Shown here piece after piece: positions 41,923 to 47,395 of a stretch of DNA of 47,395 bases. The position numbers and the translations under genes were made by a program. How positions within the stretch are numbered: the stretch's first letter is position 1; each line of letters opens with the position of its first letter. Under the pieces are notes generated by a model that did not search any database, was not told the origin of the DNA, and saw nothing but the letters and a program-made list of their open reading frames with translations. This DNA comes from Snodgrassella alvi (GTDB lineage: Bacteria; Pseudomonadota; Gammaproteobacteria; Burkholderiales; Neisseriaceae), in NCBI RefSeq assembly GCF_002777425.1, contig NZ_MDVC01000099.1:1-47395 (forward strand). Direction: 5' to 3'.

Positions 41923-42903
41923 ATGCAACCACAACTGAATTCAGTAGGTAACCCCTTATTTTACGGCGTATTTATCGCCATTGTGATTGTTATGATTGCG
42001 ATTGATATGTTCACGCTGAAAAAAGAGGGTGTACATCGCGTCAGTACAAAAGAAGCCCTGCTGTGGACAACTGTATGGATTGCTGTTTCTCTGGGATTTG
42101 CTGCCTGGCTGTATTTTGAACTGGCACATAATCCTGCACTTGGTTCGGAAGTAGCTGCGGATTCCGTGATGGATTTTCTCACGGGCTATGTGCTGGAAAA
42201 ATCGCTATCAGTCGACAATATTTTTGTATTTGTATTGATATTCAGTTATTTCAAGGTACCGGCTGAATATCAGCATCGGGTTTTACTTTTTGGGGTGCTG
42301 GGGGCGATTGTTCTGCGCGCCATTATGGTGGCTTTAGGTGCGGTGCTGGTTAGCCGTTTTGAGTGGGTGCTGTATCTGTTTGGCGTATTTCTGCTTTATA
42401 GTGGTATTAAGCTGATGCTGCCGGAAAAGGCTGAGGATAAAGGCTTGGCTGATAATCCACTGGTGCAGTGGCTACACCGGCATATGCGCGTAAGTGAGCA
42501 GTTGAATCGGGAGAAGTTTTTTACCGTTGAAAACGGCCAGCGCATGGCCACTCCCTTGCTGCTTACTTTGGTTGTGATTGAATTAAGCGATGTGGTGTTT
42601 GCCGTTGACAGCATTCCGGCTGTATTTGCGGTAACCACCGATCCGTTTATTGTTTTTACTTCCAATATTCTTGCGGTACTGGGATTGCGCGCGATGTACT
42701 TTTTGCTGGCCAATGTGGTAGAAAAATTTATCTATCTTAAATACGGGCTGGCGGTGGTATTAACCTTTATCGGCGGCAAAATGCTGGTTGCCAAGTGGTG
42801 GCATATTCCTTCTTTTGCTTCACTGGCAGTAGTGTTCAGTGCCTTACTGATTGCCATACTTGCTTCATGGTGGAAAACCAGACAGCAGCCGGATACTCAT
42901 TAA
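41923..42903 (+). CDS. TerC/Alx-family integral membrane protein
   Basis: A 326-residue polytopic protein with eight or nine hydrophobic segments. TerC-family signatures are LTGYVLEKSLSVDNIFVFVLIF and VVIELSDVVFAVDSIPAVFAVT, with acidic residues inside membrane segments that likely bind metal. The closest known members (Alx, TerC) export manganese or support metal homeostasis at the inner membrane. AGGAAG lies about seven bases before the ATG at 41923. It converges with the flavodoxin gene across a long hairpin. The metal specificity is inferred from the family. Confidence 0.93.
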   Translation: MQPQLNSVGNPLFYGVFIAIVIVMIAIDMFTLKKEGVHRVSTKEALLWTTVWIAVSLGFAAWLYFELAHNPALGSEVAADSVMDFLTGYVLEKSLSVDNIFVFVLIFSYFKVPAEYQHRVLLFGVLGAIVLRAIMVALGAVLVSRFEWVLYLFGVFLLYSGIKLMLPEKAEDKGLADNPLVQWLHRHMRVSEQLNREKFFTVENGQRMATPLLLTLVVIELSDVVFAVDSIPAVFAVTTDPFIVFTSNILAVLGLRAMYFLLANVVEKFIYLKYGLAVVLTFIGGKMLVAKWWHIPSFASLAVVFSALLIAILASWWKTRQQPDTH

Positions 42904-42927
42904 AACAATACACTACACTTATCCAAA

Positions 42928-42984
42928 CAGCCCGGTATGCCATTGCTTTGTCTTTCAGGGATAAAGCAATGGCATACCGGGCTG
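42928..42984. terminator. 22-bp perfect hairpin between convergent genes
   Basis: A perfect 22-bp stem (42928-42949 with 42963-42984; CAGCCCGGTATGCC on the left) has a 13-base loop and is centred between the terC-like stop and the flavodoxin stop. It has no T-run on either side and probably ends both transcripts. Confidence 0.65.
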
Positions 42985-43009
42985 ATATGCGGGACTGGTT
43001 TGAATACCT

Positions 43010-43561
43010 TCAAGCTAATTTGTTAATAATGTCACTTATTCGTGCCACATAAATTTTAACCGTTTCAATATCGCCGCTCGGAATTTCATCCACACTGGCG
43101 TCGGCTGGTGTCTGTATCAGAGCACCAACAGAACCGCCAAGTGTATTGACATCATTACGTTGTGCATTTTTGGTGTTTGCCGGCAACAGCCCCAGACTGA
43201 CCCAGATACCACCATGCTGTGCCGCCAGAGTTTGCATCCAGATTAGGGTTACCTGCTTATCGCCGTTAAAACTGGCGCTATTGGTAAATCCGCCAAATAC
43301 TTTATCCTGCCAGGCGCGCTGTGCCCATAATGCCGAGGTGGCATCGGCAAATTTCTTGAATTGCCACGGTACATTGCCCATATAAGTAGGAGCTGCAAAA
43401 ATAATCCCTTTGGCAGTATGCAGCTGTTGCCACTGATCATTATCCAGATCACCATTAGCATCAATTTCCACCAGTATTGCACCGGTATCTGCTGCCGCTG
43501 CTTCAGCAATTTTACGGGTATGGCCGTAACCGGAAAAAAACACAATTGCCAGTTTACTCAT
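43010..43561 (-). CDS. Flavodoxin-like NAD(P)H-dependent oxidoreductase
   Basis: A 183-residue flavodoxin-fold protein of the WrbA / FMN-reductase group. The N-terminal strand and FMN phosphate loop read LAIVFFSGYGHTRKIAEA, followed by the FMN-contacting GIIFAAPTYMGNVPWQFKKFADAT and a KVFGGFTNSASFNGDKQ loop. AAGGG lies eight bases before the ATG. It probably reduces quinones or flavins in the cytosol. The exact substrate is not evident. Confidence 0.88.
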   Translation of the reverse strand: MSKLAIVFFSGYGHTRKIAEAAAADTGAILVEIDANGDLDNDQWQQLHTAKGIIFAAPTYMGNVPWQFKKFADATSALWAQRAWQDKVFGGFTNSASFNGDKQVTLIWMQTLAAQHGGIWVSLGLLPANTKNAQRNDVNTLGGSVGALIQTPADASVDEIPSGDIETVKIYVARISDIINKLA

Positions 43562-44038
43562 TTGTATATCCCTTATGTATGATTGATTAAGTACTAAAAC
43601 AGCTTAAGCCGGCAAGTGCTGCTACGGCAAGAGCGTTTCAGGAAACAAAAATATCCATTGTTGCCCAGCAGGAAACCACGAGCATCTCAACGCAGAAATC
43701 TTCACAAGAGTGAAAACAGCCTGCTTTATGCATTAAAAAGCTCAGCCTGACAGTTATATTTTATTGCTTTATGGTATGCTTGATAACACGGTAAATAATT
43801 GTTAAACTGAATTAAATACAAAATCATCCCTAAATATTGGTATTCAGGTATGATGAATAATATGGCCGTCTGCCTTTATCGGCTTACAGATAATCAGCAG
43901 CAGCGGTAGCATACACATCAGGCAAAAAAAACATTTCCGGATAGTAATACATAACAGATTTTCTCAGAATCTGCCCGTAAATAGTCAGCCGACAGGGCAG
44001 TATCTGTGGTGTAACCCTTACTCATGAAAGGTAATAAT
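43562..44038. other. Divergent intergenic region before the aldehyde dehydrogenase
   Basis: About 480 bases without a gene. Promoters of both flanking genes should lie here. I found no strong sigma-70 pair and no recognised RNA. Confidence 0.45.
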
Positions 44039-45430
44039 ATGGCGTACGCTAGTACCAATCCCTATACCGAGCAACAGGTAATGGCATTTCCTGATACCAC
44101 CGATGTTGAACTGGAAGCAGCATTAAGTCGTGCTGATGCCGCTTTCCAACAGTGGAAAACTACCACATTTGCCCAGCGTGCATGTATTCTGCAAACCGCT
44201 GCCGACATTCTACGTGCCAATATTGACGAATATGCCCGCCTACTGACACTGGAAATGGGTAAGCTGTTTAGTGAAGCCAAGGCAGAAACCGAGCTGTCTG
44301 CGCAGATTTTCGAATATTATGCAGTTAATGCTGAGCGTCAGCTACAGCCGGAAGTTTTGCCGGTTACTTCCAATAAAGGTAATCGTGCCCGCATCGAATT
44401 TGCTCCGCAGGGCATTATCTTGGCGGTAGAGCCGTGGAATTTCCCGTATTACCAGATAGCCCGTATTGCCGCGCCACAACTGGCTGCCGGTAATGTTGTT
44501 GTGCTGAAACATGCTTCTAATGTTCCCCAGTGTGCCGCTAAAATGGCTGCCATGCTGTCACAGGCCGGATTGATGGATGGTGCCTTTCAGAACCTCTTTC
44601 CAACCCATGCCCAATTGGCCAAAATCATTGCCGACCCGCGCGTACGCGGCGTGGCCTTAACCGGTTCGGAAGGCGCTGGTGCGATTGTGGCTGCACAGGC
44701 AGGCGCGGCATTGAAAAAATGCACGCTGGAACTGGGTGGCGCTGATGCCTTTATCGTACTCAATGATGCCGATATCGAAAAAGCCGCTAAATGGGCAGTG
44801 TTTGGCCGTCACTGGAATGCCGGACAGGTATGTGTGAGTGCCAAGCGTATTATCGTGGAAGATGGCGTATATGATCGTTTCCTGAAACTGTATCGTGAGG
44901 GTATCCAGCAATTGCGCATGGGTGACCCGATGGATGCTGCCACGACATTAGCGCCATTGTCTTCCCGCTCCGCCGTTACAGGCCTGCAACAGCAGCTAGA
45001 CGAGGCAGTTAAACTGGGTGCGCATGCCGAAGAAATTGCGCTGGACATGCCTGCGCAAGGCTGTTTTTTCCGGCCGGTTATCCTGACTAATATTCAGCAG
45101 GATAATCCAGCACGACACTGGGAATTCTTTGGCCCGGTTTCTTCCGTGTATCGTGCCAAAGACGCTGCCCACGCCATTGAAATTGCCAACGATACCCCTT
45201 ATGGCCTTGGCGGTTCCATCTTTACCGCAGACGAAGAACGCGGTGCACAACTGGCACAGCAGATTGATACCGGCATGGTATTTATCAATCACCCCACCAT
45301 GGTGAAAGCCGATTTACCCTTTGGTGGCGTAAAACGTTCCGGCTTCGGACGTGAATTGCTGGATTTGGGCTTAAAAGAATTTGTTAATGCCAAACTGGTA
45401 AGCATTGCCGACATCGACGCTGAATTCTAA
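44039..45430 (+). CDS. NAD(P)-dependent aldehyde dehydrogenase, succinate-semialdehyde type
   Basis: A 463-residue member of the ALDH superfamily. Motifs: GIILAVEPWNFPYYQ, VVVLKHASNVP (cofactor Lys), GVALTGSEGAG, LELGGADAF (general-base Glu), NAGQVCVSAKR (catalytic Cys, about residue 265) and EFFGPVSSVYRA. LPFGGVKRSGFGRELL lies near the end. The closest remembered relatives are succinate-semialdehyde dehydrogenases of the GabD/Sad group, which feed succinate to the TCA cycle. The ATG at 44039 is chosen since AAAGG lies seven bases upstream; the ATG at 44024 is also in frame. Single gene with its own terminator. Confidence 0.92.
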   Translation: MAYASTNPYTEQQVMAFPDTTDVELEAALSRADAAFQQWKTTTFAQRACILQTAADILRANIDEYARLLTLEMGKLFSEAKAETELSAQIFEYYAVNAERQLQPEVLPVTSNKGNRARIEFAPQGIILAVEPWNFPYYQIARIAAPQLAAGNVVVLKHASNVPQCAAKMAAMLSQAGLMDGAFQNLFPTHAQLAKIIADPRVRGVALTGSEGAGAIVAAQAGAALKKCTLELGGADAFIVLNDADIEKAAKWAVFGRHWNAGQVCVSAKRIIVEDGVYDRFLKLYREGIQQLRMGDPMDAATTLAPLSSRSAVTGLQQQLDEAVKLGAHAEEIALDMPAQGCFFRPVILTNIQQDNPARHWEFFGPVSSVYRAKDAAHAIEIANDTPYGLGGSIFTADEERGAQLAQQIDTGMVFINHPTMVKADLPFGGVKRSGFGRELLDLGLKEFVNAKLVSIADIDAEF

Positions 45431-45445
45431 GCAGCGCACAATAAT

Positions 45446-45477
45446 ATAACAGGGTGGCCAAATGGCCACCCTGTTAT
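45446..45477 (+). terminator. Terminator after the aldehyde dehydrogenase
   Basis: A 15-bp perfect stem (45446-45460 with 45463-45477; ATAACAGGGTGGCCA on the left) has only two unpaired bases and is followed by TTG. Strong hairpin, poor T-run. Confidence 0.75.
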
Positions 45478-45816
45478 TTGTATCTTATCCTCAGACAAAT
45501 TTCCCCTCTTGCTCTAATGCCATAGCAACGATAAACAGCCTGTTGCCATCAATACCGCCAAGTGTTCACTAAGCTGGCGTTACCGAATGCTGCCCGAATT
45601 TGCAGCACAGGATTATCAGTTTGTAGCAAATAAATCTAATCAACATGAGCTAATGTCCATACGCTCAGAAAAAACAGCGCAACAATACCAGAATCAGGCA
45701 TAATTTCTGTATCGGCAGCGCAGATGCTGCAAAAGAGCGTAAGAAGTACATAAAAATATGGTGGTTGTTACAGAATTAGGTACAATCGCCGCTTTTACCA
45801 TTGCAGAGGTTTAACC
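45478..45816. other. Gap before the PhnA-family gene
   Basis: No gene is recognised. A TACAAT at 45781-45786 is a possible -10 for the next gene, but no good -35 stands at the right distance. Confidence 0.45.
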
Positions 45817-46152
45817 ATGTCTGAATCAACCCCAATCTGCCCACAATGCGCCAGCGAACAAAATTACTTTGATGGCACCTTTACTGTCTGCCTTGAATGT
45901 GGACATGAATGGGATGCTGCCAGTACTACCAGCACACAGGAACTGGATGTTAAAGACAGTAACGGCAATCCGCTGGCCAATGGTGATGATGTTATCCTGA
46001 TTAAAGACCTCAAACTCAAAGGCAGCAGCACCGTGCTGAAAAAAGGCGCCAAAGCCAAAGGTATCCGTCTGGTTGAAGGCGACCACGAAATTGATTGCAA
46101 AGTAGATGGCATGAAAATCATGCTTAAAGCGTGTTTTGTGAAAAAAGCCTGA
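45817..46152 (+). CDS. PhnA-family (YjdM) zinc-ribbon protein
   Basis: A 111-residue cytosolic protein. The N-terminal zinc ribbon is CPQC...CLECGHEW. The C-terminal PhnA domain starts VKDSNGNPLANGDDVILIKDLKLKGSS and contains GTKVK-like GAKAKGIRLVEGDHEIDCKVDG. Despite the historical name, the family (YjdM) is not shown to act in phosphonate breakdown. AGAGG lies nine bases before the ATG. Confidence 0.93.
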   Translation: MSESTPICPQCASEQNYFDGTFTVCLECGHEWDAASTTSTQELDVKDSNGNPLANGDDVILIKDLKLKGSSTVLKKGAKAKGIRLVEGDHEIDCKVDGMKIMLKACFVKKA

Positions 46153-46173
46153 GTAACAGCTTAGAGAAATAAT

Positions 46174-46224
46174 GGCCAGTCTGTCTGCCTGATAATACTT
46201 GCAGATGGGCTGGCCAGTTTTTTT
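46174..46224 (+). terminator. Terminator after the PhnA-family gene
   Basis: GGCCAG (46174-46179) pairs with CTGGCC (46210-46215), with further imperfect pairing inside, followed by a run of seven T. Confidence 0.75.
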
Positions 46225-46229
46225 CTGGT

Positions 46230-46328
46230 TGTGGATAAGTACAGTTATCCACAATTTGGTTGGTTACGGTTTATTTATCCGCAGGGAGCAAACTCGGGTC
46301 AACTACTGTATAAACACAGTTATCCAGT
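46230..46328. promoter_or_regulatory. Cluster of DnaA-box sequences
   Basis: Two perfect R-type boxes face each other: TGTGGATAA at 46230-46238 and TTATCCACA at 46245-46253, six bases apart. TTATCCGCA (46275-46283, one mismatch) and TTATCCAGT (46320-46328, two mismatches) follow. No coding region is present. It could be part of oriC, a DnaA-titration or reactivation site, or a chance cluster. The inverted pair could also form a small hairpin. Confidence 0.55.
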
Positions 46329-46449
46329 GCAGCAGTGCTGATTCTTTGCATAATCATATTTGCCAGCTCCGCGCGGTGAATATAACCTGTAGTAGTCTTT
46401 ATTTAATCTGACATTTAGAGTATTTTAAACCAATAATGGAGTGTCAGTA

Positions 46450-47395
46450 ATGAATCAATCTGCAAAAATAATTAAACCAAAATTAGGTCTTTTAGAACTC
46501 GCTAAACAGTTAGGTAATGTTCAGCAAGCCTGTAAAGTCTTGGGATATAGTCGCGACAGCTATTATCGCTTCAAAAAACTCTATGAACAGGGCGGAGAAT
46601 TAGCTCTTCAGGAAATAAGTCGCAAAAAACCTATAGAGAAAAATCGCGTAGAGCCTCATATTGAGCAGGCTGTCGTTAATATGGCTTATGAATTTCCTGC
46701 TTATGGGCAACATCGGGTAGCTAATCAGCTACGTCTGCAAGGAATAATGGTCTCTGGCAGCGGCGTACGTTCAATCTGGTTACGCCACGATTTAGAAAGC
46801 TTCAAAAAAGGCTGATCGCTCTGGAAACAAAAGTAGCTCAGGAAGGGCTTGTGTTAACAGAAAGCCAGCTACAGGCTTTAGAGAAAGCGAAAGCAGCGCG
46901 AGAGGCACAAGGTGAAATTGAGACCCAGCATCCTGGTTACTTATGCGCACAAGATACATATTATGTTGGTCATATTAAAGGGATTGGGAAAATATACCAA
47001 CAAACGTTTATTGATACCTATTCAAGACTGGCGTTTGCTAAAGTATATACGGAGAAAAACAGTTTAGTTGCTGCGGATATGCTCAATGATAAAGTGATAC
47101 CATTTTTTGATAATGAGCAGGTAGCGCTTTTACGAATTCTGACGGATAGAGGAAGTGAGTATAACGGTCATAAAGAGCGTCATGCATACGAACTGTATCT
47201 GAATTTGGAGGATATAGAGCATACGAAAACAAAAGCTTACAGTCCGCAAACGAATGGTATATGTGAGCGGTTCCATAAGACGATGAAGACCGAGTGTTAT
47301 GATATTATGTTTAGACGTAAAATATATACAGAACTGAAAGAGATACAACAAGATATTGAGCTTTAGCTAGAGTTTTACAATCGGGAAAGAGCACA
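46450..47395 (+). mobile_element. IS481-family transposase, interrupted and cut by the window edge
   Basis: The start ([20 protein letters not shown] at 46450) is an N-terminal helix-turn-helix ([16 protein letters not shown]). It continues to RHDLESFKK, where the frame is broken at AAAAAAG (46804-46810). A minus-one shift there continues [13 protein letters not shown] into a second frame with the integrase core. That core has DTYYVGHIKGIGKIYQQTFIDTYSRLA (first Asp), LRILTDRGSEY (second Asp) and YSPQTNGICERFHKTMK (Glu). A TAG at 47364-47366 replaces the expected Trp codon before LEFYNRER. The element has thus at least one inactivating change. The left end probably lies near 46400-46420; the right end is outside the window. 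Confidence 0.85.

Noticed and set aside
46230..46253. The DnaA-box pair as the terminator of the PhnA-family gene
   Set aside because: A better terminator with a seven-T run lies directly upstream at 46174-46224, and no T-run follows the pair.

Overview
The window reads as a chromosomal segment of a betaproteobacterium of the Neisseriaceae. The protein sequences and the zipA-ligA-galU and dnaN-dnaA / rpmH-rnpA-yidD-yidC arrangements look most like Snodgrassella or a close relative. The species is inferred from sequence memory; no search was run. Intergenic DNA is AT-rich, and there are several decayed genes and IS remnants, as is common in host-restricted bacteria.

Layout. 1-6640: a 1743-residue trimeric autotransporter adhesin on the minus strand with ten stalk repeats, about 1 kb of gene-free DNA, then tRNA-Phe. 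6973-12316: ampD, zipA, ligA, galU. 12447-17600: an RNA-repair locus. rtcR (sigma-54 activator) is divergent from a sigma-54 promoter, a leader holding a tRNA-shaped RNA, a cytosolic slipin (SPFH) gene and rtcB. 17672-26557: an island bounded by two copies of the gyrB 3' end, the left one a decayed fragment. It carries a type IC restriction-modification cassette, hsdM-hsdS-prrC-hsdR, with an anticodon-nuclease gene inside. 26575-34633: replication and membrane-insertion core, gyrB, dnaN and dnaA on the minus strand, then rpmH-rnpA-yidD-yidC on the plus strand. 34753-38762: two paralogous small membrane proteins, an OmpA-like lipoprotein, cysS and rpmE. 38931-41640: a decayed zone with a frameshifted urea transporter, an IS3-family remnant, an orphan lipoprotein and a second broken copy of the urea transporter 5' half. 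41923-46152: a TerC-family protein, a flavodoxin-like protein, an aldehyde dehydrogenase and a PhnA-family zinc-ribbon protein. 46153-47395: an intergenic cluster of DnaA-box sequences, then an interrupted IS481-family transposase running to the window edge.

How the parts may work together. The most notable feature is an RNA-damage and RNA-repair neighbourhood. The PrrC homologue keeps the R-x3-E and downstream His catalytic triad with the exact spacing of E. coli PrrC. That family cuts tRNA anticodon loops when its partner type I restriction enzyme is inhibited, leaving 2',3'-cyclic phosphate and 5'-OH ends. RtcB joins exactly such ends, and RtcR proteins sense damaged tRNA. The two modules are separate transcription units only about 0.7 kb apart, so functional coupling is inferred. 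The tRNA-like RNA in the rtc leader, with A at position 33 and a non-CCA 3' end, is the least explained element.
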